Below, in pieces: positions 42,962 to 52,475 of a DNA stretch of 64,000 nt. The stretch spans positions 62,001 through 126,000 of the forward strand of contig JAFDYJ010000002.1 of the NCBI GenBank assembly GCA_018267515.1. Reading direction: 5' to 3'. Both the position numbers and the translations under genes were made by a program. The notes beneath the pieces are model-generated. The model searched no databases, was not told the origin of the DNA, and saw nothing but the letters and a program-made list of their open reading frames with translations. The first letter of the stretch is position 1; every line of letters begins with the position of its first letter. Origin of the DNA: Bacteroidota bacterium (GTDB lineage: Bacteria; Bacteroidota; Bacteroidia; Chitinophagales; Chitinophagaceae).

Positions 42962-44476
42962 TCAAGTCAGTTTTGAATTGAAAAATCTCCCAACTAACGG
43001 TAGTCTTCTGAATTCTCTCTTCTCTACATTTAAAATAAGTACCAGGAAAGATCCGGTGAGTAAAACTGCAGCTGCCCGGTTGATCCAGCGATTGAAATCT
43101 AACTGTAAGAAAAGCAGGTGAACAAAGTAGAGTAACACTACGACAACTATATAAGCCAATAACTTTTTCCAGGCATAAGGCACCCGATATTCTTTTTGTC
43201 CCCAGGCAAATGATATTACCATCATACTTCCATAGCAAAAGAAAGTGCCCCAGGCGCAAGCCATGTATCCGAATTTGGGTATGAATAAATAATTAATGAT
43301 GATGGTGATAACTGCGCCAATAATGGTGATCCAGGCGCCGGCCATGGTTTTGTTGGTAAGTTTATACCAAATAGAAAGATTATAATAAATACCCAAAAAC
43401 ATATTTGCCAGTAATAGTATCGGCACTACTTTCAACCCTTCCCACATTTTGGGATTCTGAATAAAATATTTCCATACATCAAGAAATAATGCCACCACAA
43501 GAAACATGAGGCAGATTGTTATTACAAAAAATTTCATAACTCTTGCATAGATTCTTTGCGGGTTTTCTCCCTGGGCCTGTTTGAAAAAGAAAGGTTCGGC
43601 ACCCATGCGAAAAGCCTGGATGAAAAGAGTAATCAATATGGATAATTTATAACAGGCGCCATAAGTACCCACCTGTAATTTTATAGCAGTCTCGTTAGGT
43701 GCCGAAGACCACCAGCCCAGCATGATACGGTCAAAGGTTTCATTGATCATGCCTCCAAAACCCGCTACAATTAACGGCATGGAGTAAATCATAATCTGCT
43801 TCCAGAGCTTCCCGTTAAATTTCCATTTGAAGGAATTAAATTCTTTCCAAAGTAACAGTAATGTGATTGCCGATTGAACCAGGTTGGCAATGATCACATA
43901 ACCCACTCCCATTTTCTTATTGTAGAAAACCAACAAAAGGCTGTTTGGATTTTTAGCTTCTATTTTTGGGCAGATTGACAAAAAGAAAAAAACCACAGCA
44001 ATGTTGATCAATATTCCAGCAATACGGATAGCTGCAAATTTTATGGGCCTTTGTTCGAAGCGGAGTTTAGCAAATGCCAGAGCTGATAAACTATCAAATG
44101 CGATAATGAAAGCACTCCAGGTAATGTATTCCGGATGCTGTTCAATCCGGATCAGATCAGCAAATGCTGTTTTAAACACAATAAGTAAAGTGGTCAGGCA
44201 GATAGTAGAGATGATTAGAGATACTGTTGCAGTATTATAAACGTCTTCTTCATGTTCTTTCCTCTGTACATACCGGAAATAAGCCGTCTCCAACCCATAG
44301 GTAAAAAGAACATTCAGAAAAGGGATTGCGGAATAGACCAGCGTCATATCACCATACGCCGGGCCGCTAAGTTTTAAAGTGAGGTAAGGGGTAAGCAGGT
44401 AATTAAGAAAGCGGGCGGCTATGGAGCTGGCTCCATACCAAACTGTCTGACCGGCAAGATTTTTTATTCCGCTCAA
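42962..44476 (-). CDS. Polysaccharide flippase, MATE/Wzx-like
   Basis: The 504-aa membrane protein has about 12-14 helices and belongs to the polysaccharide biosynthesis (oligosaccharide flippase, MOP superfamily) group. Opening ETAYFRYV and GLETAYF-type text near residue 60 and QAFRMGAEPFFFKQA near 300 are usual for these proteins. It should move lipid-linked sugar units across the inner membrane for surface polysaccharide or lipid glycan. No glycosyltransferase genes are beside it, so its substrate is not indicated. A TACTTTTG box lies 33 nt upstream of the ATG. Confidence 0.9.
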   Translation of the reverse strand: MSGIKNLAGQTVWYGASSIAARFLNYLLTPYLTLKLSGPAYGDMTLVYSAIPFLNVLFTYGLETAYFRYVQRKEHEEDVYNTATVSLIISTICLTTLLIVFKTAFADLIRIEQHPEYITWSAFIIAFDSLSALAFAKLRFEQRPIKFAAIRIAGILINIAVVFFFLSICPKIEAKNPNSLLLVFYNKKMGVGYVIIANLVQSAITLLLLWKEFNSFKWKFNGKLWKQIMIYSMPLIVAGFGGMINETFDRIMLGWWSSAPNETAIKLQVGTYGACYKLSILITLFIQAFRMGAEPFFFKQAQGENPQRIYARVMKFFVITICLMFLVVALFLDVWKYFIQNPKMWEGLKVVPILLLANMFLGIYYNLSIWYKLTNKTMAGAWITIIGAVITIIINYLFIPKFGYMACAWGTFFCYGSMMVISFAWGQKEYRVPYAWKKLLAYIVVVVLLYFVHLLFLQLDFNRWINRAAAVLLTGSFLVLILNVEKREFRRLPLVGRFFNSKLT

Positions 44477-44509
44477 GAATTGGAGATTTTAAGTGTTCCG
44501 ATTGAAGGA

Positions 44510-44517
44510 CAAAAGTA
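44510..44517 (-). promoter_or_regulatory. Bacteroidota -7 box (TACTTTTG) before the flippase gene
   Basis: This is an exact TAnnTTTG match on the minus strand, 33 nt before the ATG at 44476. Confidence 0.45.
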
Positions 44518-44566
44518 ATTGTCTGTCCTTGAAAACACGAATAGCACAGACGGTCTTTTAATTTTA

Positions 44567-44590
44567 ACTTTTTTAAGGGATTAAAAAAGT
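44567..44590. promoter_or_regulatory. Perfect AT-rich inverted repeat in divergent promoter region
   Basis: ACTTTTTTAA (44567-44576) and TTAAAAAAGT (44581-44590) surround GGGA. It lies between the flippase promoter and the TATCTTTG box of the coiled-coil protein gene. It could be a binding site for a dimeric regulator or a small hairpin; no regulator is known. Confidence 0.4.
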
Positions 44591-44632
44591 GAATCTTGTA
44601 CTAAGCCGGCCTGCTCGTTTTGGCTATTGCCT

Positions 44633-44640
44633 TATCTTTG
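44633..44640 (+). promoter_or_regulatory. Bacteroidota -7 box (TATCTTTG) before the coiled-coil protein gene
   Basis: This exact TAnnTTTG match, followed by CA, lies 17 nt upstream of the ATG at 44658. It falls inside a longer open frame that begins at 44589, which argues that the longer frame is not the real start. Confidence 0.55.
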
Positions 44641-44657
44641 CAGGCAAATTTATTGTT

Positions 44658-45317
44658 ATGAAAAAAGGACTGTTTTTTTTGGTGATGGCAACAATTTTTG
44701 GATCCGTTTCATATAGCCAGGCTTATGAATCTACCCTTGAGTACAACAAGAGAAAACAAAACGCATACACCATTGATTATCCCTATCCCACAGAGGCGCT
44801 GGAAAATGCCATTGTTTCAAAAATTGAAAAAATGGGCAATAATGCTAAAACGCAAAAAGGATTGTTTAACAGGGATAAAGGATTTATTGTTTTTAAATCA
44901 GCTTCTATATCAGATATCAGTGATAATGCAATGGACTATATTGTAAAAGTGGAACAAAAGAGCCGTAAGGACAAAGGCAATTCTGTTCTTTATATGATCA
45001 TCAATAAAGATGGGGTAGATGTATCTTCTTCTTTTGATCCTGATGAAGTAAGGAAAATAAAAGAATTTTTGGAAAACCTGCAACCGGATGTGGAAGCCGC
45101 TAACCTTGAATTGCAGATCAAAGACCAGGAAGAGGTTGTTGCAAAAGCTGAAAAGAAACTAAAAAATCTGAAAGACGACCAATCCAGTATGGAAAAAAAG
45201 ATTAAAAATCTGCAGGATGATCTGAAGAAAAATGCCAAAGACCAGGAGGATGCTCAGAAAGATATAGAAAACCAGAAAGTATCACTCGAGTCTTTGAAAG
45301 GTAAGAGAAGATCCTGA
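44658..45317 (+). CDS. Secreted coiled-coil protein, 219 aa
   Basis: From the ATG at 44658 a signal peptide (MKKGLFFLVMATIFGSVSYSQ) leads a globular part of about 110 residues. A long charged coiled coil follows from about residue 135 to the end (heptad-like LQIKDQEEVVAKAEKKLKNL and similar). No family was recognised. The open frame reaches back to 44589, but the extra 23 residues precede the signal and overlap the promoter box, so that start is rejected. It ends 2 bp from the convergent arfB. Confidence 0.8.
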   Translation: MKKGLFFLVMATIFGSVSYSQAYESTLEYNKRKQNAYTIDYPYPTEALENAIVSKIEKMGNNAKTQKGLFNRDKGFIVFKSASISDISDNAMDYIVKVEQKSRKDKGNSVLYMIINKDGVDVSSSFDPDEVRKIKEFLENLQPDVEAANLELQIKDQEEVVAKAEKKLKNLKDDQSSMEKKIKNLQDDLKKNAKDQEDAQKDIENQKVSLESLKGKRRS

Positions 45318-45319
45318 AA

Positions 45320-45724
45320 TCAGTAATCTCCGGGTCTGAATTTTTTACGGTCTGACTTAATCACTGACTTTTTCTTTTTAGAGTCTATTCTTTTTTGTTT
45401 CACTGCTTTGCTGATTTTGGTAGCAATGCGTAGCTTTTTTTTCTTCAGTGCATTTTGAATCAGTTCATTTATTTTTTGAATAGCTTCCTCTTTATTTTGC
45501 AATTGCGTACGATATGTTTGAGATTTTATTTGCAGGTAGCCTTCTGAATTAATCCGGTTGGATAGTTTTTCTTTCAGCAGATTTTTCTGGTCTTCTTTCA
45601 ATAGGAGGGAAGAATCAATATGAAATGAAGCGATGACAGCCGTTTCCACTTTGTTGACGTTTTGCCCGCCCTTACCCCCGCTGCGGGTGGTTTGAAATAT
45701 TATTTCTTTTGAAAAATCTGTCAT
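45320..45724 (-). CDS. arfB: Peptidyl-tRNA hydrolase ArfB (release-factor-like rescue protein)
   Basis: The 134-aa protein rescues stalled ribosomes by hydrolysing peptidyl-tRNA without a stop codon. The release-factor GGQ motif is present in SGGKGGQNVNKVET (Gly19-Gly20-Gln21). The basic C-terminal tail (RIDSKKKKSVIKSDRKKFRP) is as expected for the part that enters the empty mRNA channel. Length and layout match ArfB/YaeJ rather than a full release factor. It ends 2 bp from the coiled-coil protein gene and is divergent from dtd. Confidence 0.95.
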   Translation of the reverse strand: MTDFSKEIIFQTTRSGGKGGQNVNKVETAVIASFHIDSSLLLKEDQKNLLKEKLSNRINSEGYLQIKSQTYRTQLQNKEEAIQKINELIQNALKKKKLRIATKISKAVKQKRIDSKKKKSVIKSDRKKFRPGDY

Positions 45725-45829
45725 GTTACCAGTTATTGATATTTGCTTTCAAAGGTAGCTTCATTGGATGAATGAAATTATCTTTATAAGAATACGGGTG
45801 CCTTATAACCAGAAACACGGATCAAAATT

Positions 45830-46282
45830 ATGAAAGCTGTAATTCAAAGGGTCATCAAAGCAAGTGTAATAATTGACCATAAAATTCATTCAACAATTGG
45901 AAATGGATTATTGGTATTAGTGGGCATTGAAGATGCCGACGGACAGGAAGATATTGAATGGCTGAGCGGAAAACTTGTAAACCTGAGAATATTTAATGAT
46001 GAAAATGCAGTTATGAATCTTTCTGTAAGGGAAATTAATGGAGATATTCTTATTGTAAGTCAGTTTACCTTGCAAGCATCAACCAGGAAAGGTAACCGGC
46101 CGTCATACGTAAGAGCAAGTAAACCGGAGATTGCTATTCCTGTTTATGAAAAATTTTTAGAACAGCTAGGCAGAGACCTGGGAAAAGAAATAAGTACCGG
46201 AGTATTTGGAGCCGATATGAAAGTGGAATTAATAAATGATGGACCGGTGACTATATTGATAGATACAAAAAACAAGGAGTAG
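45830..46282 (+). CDS. dtd: D-aminoacyl-tRNA deacylase
   Basis: The 150-aa enzyme removes D-amino acids from mischarged tRNAs. It begins MKAVIQRVIKASVII, carries the active-site SQFTL (around residue 78-82) and STRKGNRPSY, and ends with NDGPVTILIDT, which holds the Gly-cisPro motif that blocks L-aminoacyl substrates. Length is typical. It is divergent from arfB, 105 bp apart. Confidence 0.97.
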   Translation: MKAVIQRVIKASVIIDHKIHSTIGNGLLVLVGIEDADGQEDIEWLSGKLVNLRIFNDENAVMNLSVREINGDILIVSQFTLQASTRKGNRPSYVRASKPEIAIPVYEKFLEQLGRDLGKEISTGVFGADMKVELINDGPVTILIDTKNKE

Positions 46283-46384
46283 CACAAAAAACAGGAATTG
46301 CACTAATTAATACGGATTAGACTTTACCTGGCAGAAATTATTTTAAAAGAGAATAATCTTCAAAACACTTGTAAAATTAGTGTT

Positions 46385-46747
46385 TTACCTTACCCCGAAT
46401 TTTTCCGAAACTCTTCTTCCATCCTTTAGTTCAACCATCATAAAAAAAACTTTTTCCTGGATTCCTGAAACTGAAAAGTCGAAAGAAGTTGCATCCAATT
46501 TGTGTTGTTCAACTATCCGGTGACCGCTGGATGTCCATACTAAAATTTGTTTTAAAGTGTTGGTATTATCTGTACTCTGTACCGTTACCCGTTTGCCGGA
46601 AGTAAGTATTTTAAAAGATTTACCGGATTTCTTTTCGGTGGCAGGCTTATTTTTACCCGGGCCTGGATCATCCTGGGCATAAATAGGGCTAATGAATAAA
46701 GCGCAAACAAGCATTGCTGGAATAAAGCGGAAAAAAGTTCGGGTCAT
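46385..46747 (-). CDS. Small secreted hypothetical protein, 120 aa
   Basis: It has a signal peptide (MTRTFFRFIPAMLVCALFISPIYAQ) and a Lys/Pro-rich linker (DPGPGKNKPATEKKSGKS). A short beta domain (KRVTVQSTDNTNTLKQILVW, then VFFMMVELKDGRRVSEKFGV) resembles the shape of a T9SS sorting domain alone. It is either a tiny secreted protein or a stand-alone sorting-like domain; no family was assigned. Confidence 0.7.
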   Translation of the reverse strand: MTRTFFRFIPAMLVCALFISPIYAQDDPGPGKNKPATEKKSGKSFKILTSGKRVTVQSTDNTNTLKQILVWTSSGHRIVEQHKLDATSFDFSVSGIQEKVFFMMVELKDGRRVSEKFGVR

Positions 46748-46872
46748 GGAATATCCAAATTAATTTTCATAAATGGTGATTAACCGCTTTCAGGGGGTAG
46801 GATATTCGGTACGGGAGGAGTAGAACGGCAAGAATCATGCTATATTGCAAAAAAAATGTAAAAATATTTTTT

Positions 46873-47199
46873 ATGACCATCCGGGAAGCTCAGTCACAAG
46901 TGGATCTATGGATCAAAACCGTGGGTGTTCGTTATTTCAGCGAACTTACCAATATGGCTATTCTTACTGAGGAAGTAGGTGAGTTGGCCCGTATCATGGC
47001 CCGCAAATACGGTGACCAATCGTATAAAGAAAATGAAAAAGAAACGGACCCGGGAGATGAAATGGCGGATGTATTATGGGTATTGATTTGTCTTGCTAAC
47101 CAAACGGGTGTTAATCTTACTGAAGCCCTGGAAAAAAATTTTGAAAAGAAAACAAAAAGAGATGCAGAAAGACATCAAAACAATCAGAAATTGAAGTGA
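46873..47199 (+). CDS. MazG-like nucleotide pyrophosphohydrolase
   Basis: The 108-aa protein (start ATG at 46873) is a MazG-type all-alpha NTP pyrophosphohydrolase, a house-cleaning enzyme. The metal-binding pattern is EEVGELARIMARKYG followed by GDEMADVLWVLICLANQ, giving ExxE and ExxxD. The first 12 residues of the longest open frame (MLYCKKNVKIFF) do not resemble family starts and lie over a TATATTG box at 46840-46846, so the shorter start is chosen. It precedes glyS by 40 bp. Confidence 0.87.
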   Translation: MTIREAQSQVDLWIKTVGVRYFSELTNMAILTEEVGELARIMARKYGDQSYKENEKETDPGDEMADVLWVLICLANQTGVNLTEALEKNFEKKTKRDAERHQNNQKLK

Positions 47200-47217
47200 C
47201 GTTTGGTTTCACTTTTT

Positions 47218-47225
47218 TACTTTTG
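47218..47225 (+). promoter_or_regulatory. Bacteroidota -7 box (TACTTTTG) before glyS
   Basis: This exact TAnnTTTG match, followed by CA, lies 14 nt before the glyS ATG at 47240. A TTG at 47191-47193 would be a loosely spaced -33 element. Confidence 0.55.
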
Positions 47226-47239
47226 CATCTTTAATTATT

Positions 47240-48730
47240 ATGGCAAACGATAACAGTAAAACTTCTTCACAGTCGGGCCGGCTCCAGGCAATCATTTCAC
47301 ATTGCAAAGAGTATGGCTTTGTTTTTCCCGGAAGTGAAATTTATGATGGATTGCAGGCTGTCTATGATTATGGACAATGGGGAAGCGAGTTGAAAAAGAA
47401 TATTAAAGATTATTGGTGGAAAAGCATGACACAGCTGCAGGAGAATATTGTTGGGATTGATGCTGCCATTTTCATGCATCCGACCACCTGGAAAGCTTCG
47501 GGGCATGTTGACAATTTCAATGACCCGATGATAGATAATAAAGACAGCAAGAAAAGATACAGGGTTGATCATTTGATTGAAGGCTATGCTGATATGCTGA
47601 AAGCTGAAAGCAAAGTGCAAGAGGCAGAAAAGATTTTGAGCGATATGGATTCATTGGTTGCTAAGGATGATTTTGAAGGCTTGAAAAAACTTATAGTTGA
47701 CAATAAAATAAAATGTTCAATCAGCGGAACTTGTAACTGGACAGATATTCGCCAGTTCAACCTCATGTTTTCCACAGAATTCGGTTCGACTGAAAATGCA
47801 GAAGGAGAGTTTAACAAAGTTTACCTGAGGCCCGAAACAGCACAAGGCATTTTTGTAAATTTTCTCAATGTTCAAAAAACCGGGAGGATGAAAATTCCTT
47901 TTGGAATTGCACAAACCGGAAAAGCATTCCGAAATGAGATAGTGGCCCGGCAGTTTATTTTTCGTATGCGGGAGTTTGAGCAAATGGAAATGCAGTTTTT
48001 CATTCGTCCCGGCACACAAAAGGAATGGTATGAACGCTGGAAAGAAACCAGGATGAACTGGCATCTCAGCCTCGGCATTTCAAAAGATAAATACCGTTTT
48101 CATGATCATGTGAAGCTGGCTCATTATGCCGATGCAGCCTGTGATATAGAATATGAATTCCCGATAGGATTTAAAGAAGTGGAAGGTATTCACTCCCGTA
48201 CGGATTTCGATTTGAAAAATCACCAGGAATACAGCAAGAAGAAAATGCAGTATTTCGACAATGATGTGGATCCTGCTACCGGCAAACCCTATGGAAATTA
48301 TATTCCTTATGTAATTGAAACGTCTATTGGCTTAGACCGGATGTTTTTACTGCTGATGTGTGAAGCATATACCGAAGAAGATCTTTCTACTCCTGAAAAA
48401 CAAGATAGCAGGGTGGTTTTAAAATTTCCCCCGGTATTGGCTCCGGTAAAACTGGCTGTACTTCCGTTAGTGAAAAAAGACGGGCTACCGGAAATAGCCC
48501 GGAAAATTATGGATGATTGCAAAGCGTCTTTTCGTTGTTTTTATGAAGAAAAAGATACTATAGGAAAGCGTTATAGAAGGATGGATGCTCTCGGCACTCC
48601 ATTCTGTGTAACGGTGGATCAGCAAACCAAGGAAGATAATACGGTTACTATACGTCATCGTGATTCTATGCATCAGGACAGAATAGCTATCAACGATGTA
48701 AAAAAGATCGTAATGTCCGCAATAATTTAA
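47240..48730 (+). CDS. glyS: Glycyl-tRNA synthetase (alpha2 type)
   Basis: The 496-aa class II synthetase charges tRNA-Gly. It shows GFVFPGSEIYDGLQAVYDYGQWG near the start, YLRPETAQGIFVNF (motif 2 region, around residue 195), RQFIFRMREFEQMEMQFF, and ETSIGLDRMFLLLMCEAY (motif 3). A C-terminal anticodon-binding domain begins about residue 400 (PVKLAVLPLVKK). It is the eukaryote/archaea-like single-chain dimer rather than the alpha2-beta2 form, as usual in Bacteroidota. Confidence 0.96.
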   Translation: MANDNSKTSSQSGRLQAIISHCKEYGFVFPGSEIYDGLQAVYDYGQWGSELKKNIKDYWWKSMTQLQENIVGIDAAIFMHPTTWKASGHVDNFNDPMIDNKDSKKRYRVDHLIEGYADMLKAESKVQEAEKILSDMDSLVAKDDFEGLKKLIVDNKIKCSISGTCNWTDIRQFNLMFSTEFGSTENAEGEFNKVYLRPETAQGIFVNFLNVQKTGRMKIPFGIAQTGKAFRNEIVARQFIFRMREFEQMEMQFFIRPGTQKEWYERWKETRMNWHLSLGISKDKYRFHDHVKLAHYADAACDIEYEFPIGFKEVEGIHSRTDFDLKNHQEYSKKKMQYFDNDVDPATGKPYGNYIPYVIETSIGLDRMFLLLMCEAYTEEDLSTPEKQDSRVVLKFPPVLAPVKLAVLPLVKKDGLPEIARKIMDDCKASFRCFYEEKDTIGKRYRRMDALGTPFCVTVDQQTKEDNTVTIRHRDSMHQDRIAINDVKKIVMSAII

Positions 48731-48872
48731 TATTCATTTTCAGCACCATCTACTTCTGAAAATTGGTTGTTTCCAATGAGTTGTTTCAGTTATTAGGTTG
48801 ACGAATATCATATTTCCATATCCTTTATTCAGATTATTTTGAAAGAAATTTTTGACTTCTAAAATTTCTGAA

Positions 48873-51800
48873 ATGGGAACTCTTGTATCTCCTTCCGGCG
48901 AATTGCATTCAACTCCAAAAGACGAAAAATCTTTTTTACCCTCAAACCGGGTAGAAAGGCTGGAGGTAATGGATGGAAATGAAGCTGCTGTTCATATTGC
49001 ATATAAAACCAGTGAGGTTTGTGCCATTTATCCTATCACACCTTCATCTGCGATGGGTGAATGGGCGGATGAATGGAGCAGCAACGAAGTAAAAAATGTT
49101 TATGGTGAAGTACCCAAGGTTATTGAAATGCAAAGTGAAGCGGGTGCGGCAGGTGCAATCCACGGTGCATTACAGGCAGGAGTGTTAGCCTCTACATTTA
49201 CCAGCTCGCAAGGACTTTTATTGATGATTCCCAATATGTACAAAATTGCCGGTGAATTAACACCGACTGTTTTTCATATTGCAGCGAGAGCACTTGCTAC
49301 CCATGCATTATCCATTTTTGGCGATCATAGTGATGTTATGGCCGCAAGAGCTACAGGGTTTGCACAGTTATTTGGAAGTACACCCCAGCAAGCAATGGAT
49401 ATGGCAATGATTGCAACCACGGCAACATTGAAATCCCGGGTTCCTTTTCTGAATATTTTTGATGGCTTTCGGACATCACATGAACTAAATCTTGTTGATG
49501 TTATTCCTGATGACCTGATAAGGCAAATGATAGATGAAGAAGATGTGAATCGCCATCGCCAGCGTTCTTTGAATCCTGAACATCCGTTTATCAGGGGTAC
49601 TGCACAAAATCCTGATGTATTTTTCCAAAGCCGTGAAGCTGCCAATAAATATTACCAGCATACCCCGGAAATTGTGGAGTCGGCAATGTTGAAATTTGAA
49701 AAACTTACCGGTCGTTCCTATAAGTTATTTGAATATCACGGTCATCCCCAGGCGGAACGTATTATTATAATTATGGGTTCCGGAGTGGGCCCTGTACATG
49801 AAACGACTAATTATCTCAATCAACGTGGAGAAAAGGTAGGTTATATTAATGTACATCTCTACCGTCCTTTTTCTATCAGGCATTTTATGGAAGCTATCCC
49901 GGTTTCAGTCAGGAGTATAGCCGTTCTGGATCGTTGTAAAGAGCCGGGTGCCATCGGGGAACCTTTGTATATGGATGTGATCAATGCATTACATCATGAA
50001 TGGAAATATAAAATGCCGAATGTGATTGGCGGCCGTTATGGCCTTGCTTCAAAAGAGTTCAATACGGGAATGGCTATTGCCGTGTTTGAGGAATTGACCA
50101 AAGATCAACCTAAAAATAGTTTTACCATTGGAATTGAAGACGATGTAACTCATACCAGCCTGGCATATGATAAGGATTTTTCAATGGAGGATCAGCATCT
50201 GTTCCGTGGCTTGTTTTATGGACTGGGATCAGATGGCACAGTAAGCGCCAATAAAAATACAATTAAGATTGTGGGTGAAATGACACCTAATTATGTGCAG
50301 GGATATTTTGTTTATGATTCCAAGAAATCCGGTTCACTTACCGTTTCGCATTTACGTTTCAGTGATCGTCCGATTCATTCCACCTACCTGATCAATTCTG
50401 CAAATTTCATTGCCTGTCATCATTTTAATTATCTGAAAAAATTTGATGTATTGAAAAATGCAGAGGTGGATGCCGTCTTTCTTCTCAACTCTCCTTATCC
50501 TGCAACAGAGACCTGGCAGTACCTGCCCAGGAAAATTCAGGAAGCTATACTGGAAAAACAACTGAAGTTTTATGTTATCAATGCTACACAGGTTGCGAGG
50601 GAAACCGGTATGGGTGCCCGTATAAATTCTATTTTACAAACCTGCTTTTTTGCTATTTCCGATGTAATTCCCCGGGAAGAAGCGATCCGTTATATTAAAA
50701 GTGCGATTAAGAAAACCTATGGCCGGAAAGGTGAAGAAGTAGTTCAGAAAAACTATAAGGCTGTGGACAGGACATTGGAAAACCTTCACCGGGTTGATTA
50801 TTCCGGTTTTAAAACCGGAACTAAAGAGATCGAAGCACCTTTGGCGGCCGGAGCTCCTGAATTTGTACAAAATGTTTTGGGAAAAATTATTGCTGGGGAA
50901 GGTGATGAATTGCCGGTAAGTGCTTTTCCTGTTGATGGTACCTACCCGACGGGAACTGCCCAATGGGAAAAAAGAAATATTGCAGAACAGGTACCGGTTT
51001 GGGATCCCCAATTATGTTCTCAATGCGGTAAATGTTATTTTGTTTGCCCCCATGCTGCCATCCGTGTGAAAGTTTTTGACAAAGAGTTTTTGGCAGAGGC
51101 ACCTCAGTCCTTTTTACATGTGGACCCGGTTGGAAAAGAATTTTTCAAAGAAAAGGAAGCTTATACATTACAGGTATCTGTTGAAGATTGTACCGGCTGC
51201 AAACTTTGTGTTGAAGTATGCCCGATGGAAAGTAAACAACAAACGGGGCATAAAGCCATTAATATGGAAGATGTACTGCCGCTGAAAGAACCCGGAAAAA
51301 TAAACTGGGATTATTTTCTTTCACTCCCGGATATAGATCGCACCCGGGTGAATAAATCAACGGTGAAAGGATCTCAACTGCTGGAGCCTCTTTTTGAATT
51401 TTCCGGCGCTTGTAGCGGTTGCGGCGAAACTCCATACCTGAAACTGCTGACCCAATTGTTTGGAGACAGGATGCTGGTGGCAAATGCTACCGGCTGCTCT
51501 TCTATATTTGGCGCCAACCTGCCAACAACTCCATGGACAACCAACTATGAAGGCTATGGCCCGGCATGGGCTAACTCGCTGTTTGAAGATAATGCAGAGT
51601 TTGGCTTGGGTATTAAGCTGGCTACCGATAAAAAAAGAGATATGGCATTTCGGCTTTTGAAAGAATTGAGAACAGAAGTAGGAACGGAATTAGCTGATGC
51701 CATTTTAAATAACCAGGAAACGACGGAAGCTGAAATTATTCAACATCGCCGGAATGTGAACGACTTGAAAAGACGACTGAAAGATATTCGCAAAGAAAAT

Positions 51801-52475
51801 TCATGGCGGTTGTTCCAGGTGGCCGGTTTCCTGGAAAAGAAATCAGTGTGGATTGTAGGCGGAGATGGATGGGCTTATGACATTGGTTTCGGGGGATTAG
51901 ATCATGTACTCAGTACTGGGGAGAATGTAAATATCCTGGTAATGGATACAGAAGTTTATAGTAATACAGGAGGACAAAAATCAAAAGCATCACCGTTGGG
52001 GGCCAGCGCCAAATTTGCTGTAAAAGGTAAAACCACAACCAAAAAGGATCTTGCCATGCAGGCAATAGCTCATGGCGGCGCTTATGTGGCGCAGATTGCA
52101 ATGGGGGCCAATGATGTGCATGCGCTCAAGACTATTATTGAAGCCGAAGCATTTCCCGGACCTTCAATTATTATTGCTTACAGTCATTGCATTGCTCATG
52201 GATATGATATGATGTTTGGAGCAGATCAGCAGGACCTGGCAGTAAAGAGTGGTTATTGGCCGATATTCCGTTATAACCCGTCAAAAGAAAAAGGACAACG
52301 CTTTACCCTGGACTGCAAACCGCCTTCAGTAGCATTAAATGAATTTTTGTATAATGAAAATCGCTTTGCTACCATTAAAAATAATTTTCCTGAGAAGGCA
52401 GAGGCATTCCTGGCTATGGGTAATGAAGAAGTGAACCGCCACTGGGAGCGCATTGAAGCATTAAAAGCTCTTTGA
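48873..52475 (+). CDS. nifJ: Pyruvate:ferredoxin (flavodoxin) oxidoreductase
   Basis: The enzyme oxidises pyruvate to acetyl-CoA and CO2 with CoA, reducing ferredoxin or flavodoxin. The 1200-aa single chain starts at ATG 48873 (a TTG seven codons earlier is possible). Domain order is pyruvate-binding (GNEAAVHIAYKTSEVCAIYP, then YPITPSS), gamma domain, a two-cluster ferredoxin domain with CSQCGKCYFVCP and CTGCKLCVEVCP (around residues 715-775), and the TPP domain with CSGCGETPYLKLL and GGDGWAYDIGFGGLDHV. All cluster cysteines are seen. A TATTTTG box lies at 48835-48841. It is an oxygen-sensitive enzyme, which suggests some anaerobic or microaerobic metabolism. Confidence 0.97.
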   Translation: MGTLVSPSGELHSTPKDEKSFLPSNRVERLEVMDGNEAAVHIAYKTSEVCAIYPITPSSAMGEWADEWSSNEVKNVYGEVPKVIEMQSEAGAAGAIHGALQAGVLASTFTSSQGLLLMIPNMYKIAGELTPTVFHIAARALATHALSIFGDHSDVMAARATGFAQLFGSTPQQAMDMAMIATTATLKSRVPFLNIFDGFRTSHELNLVDVIPDDLIRQMIDEEDVNRHRQRSLNPEHPFIRGTAQNPDVFFQSREAANKYYQHTPEIVESAMLKFEKLTGRSYKLFEYHGHPQAERIIIIMGSGVGPVHETTNYLNQRGEKVGYINVHLYRPFSIRHFMEAIPVSVRSIAVLDRCKEPGAIGEPLYMDVINALHHEWKYKMPNVIGGRYGLASKEFNTGMAIAVFEELTKDQPKNSFTIGIEDDVTHTSLAYDKDFSMEDQHLFRGLFYGLGSDGTVSANKNTIKIVGEMTPNYVQGYFVYDSKKSGSLTVSHLRFSDRPIHSTYLINSANFIACHHFNYLKKFDVLKNAEVDAVFLLNSPYPATETWQYLPRKIQEAILEKQLKFYVINATQVARETGMGARINSILQTCFFAISDVIPREEAIRYIKSAIKKTYGRKGEEVVQKNYKAVDRTLENLHRVDYSGFKTGTKEIEAPLAAGAPEFVQNVLGKIIAGEGDELPVSAFPVDGTYPTGTAQWEKRNIAEQVPVWDPQLCSQCGKCYFVCPHAAIRVKVFDKEFLAEAPQSFLHVDPVGKEFFKEKEAYTLQVSVEDCTGCKLCVEVCPMESKQQTGHKAINMEDVLPLKEPGKINWDYFLSLPDIDRTRVNKSTVKGSQLLEPLFEFSGACSGCGETPYLKLLTQLFGDRMLVANATGCSSIFGANLPTTPWTTNYEGYGPAWANSLFEDNAEFGLGIKLATDKKRDMAFRLLKELRTEVGTELADAILNNQETTEAEIIQHRRNVNDLKRRLKDIRKENSWRLFQVAGFLEKKSVWIVGGDGWAYDIGFGGLDHVLSTGENVNILVMDTEVYSNTGGQKSKASPLGASAKFAVKGKTTTKKDLAMQAIAHGGAYVAQIAMGANDVHALKTIIEAEAFPGPSIIIAYSHCIAHGYDMMFGADQQDLAVKSGYWPIFRYNPSKEKGQRFTLDCKPPSVALNEFLYNENRFATIKNNFPEKAEAFLAMGNEEVNRHWERIEALKAL

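Noticed and set aside
44589-44657. N-terminal extension of the coiled-coil protein
   Set aside because: The extra 23 residues precede a good signal peptide and overlap a TATCTTTG promoter box; the start was moved to 44658.
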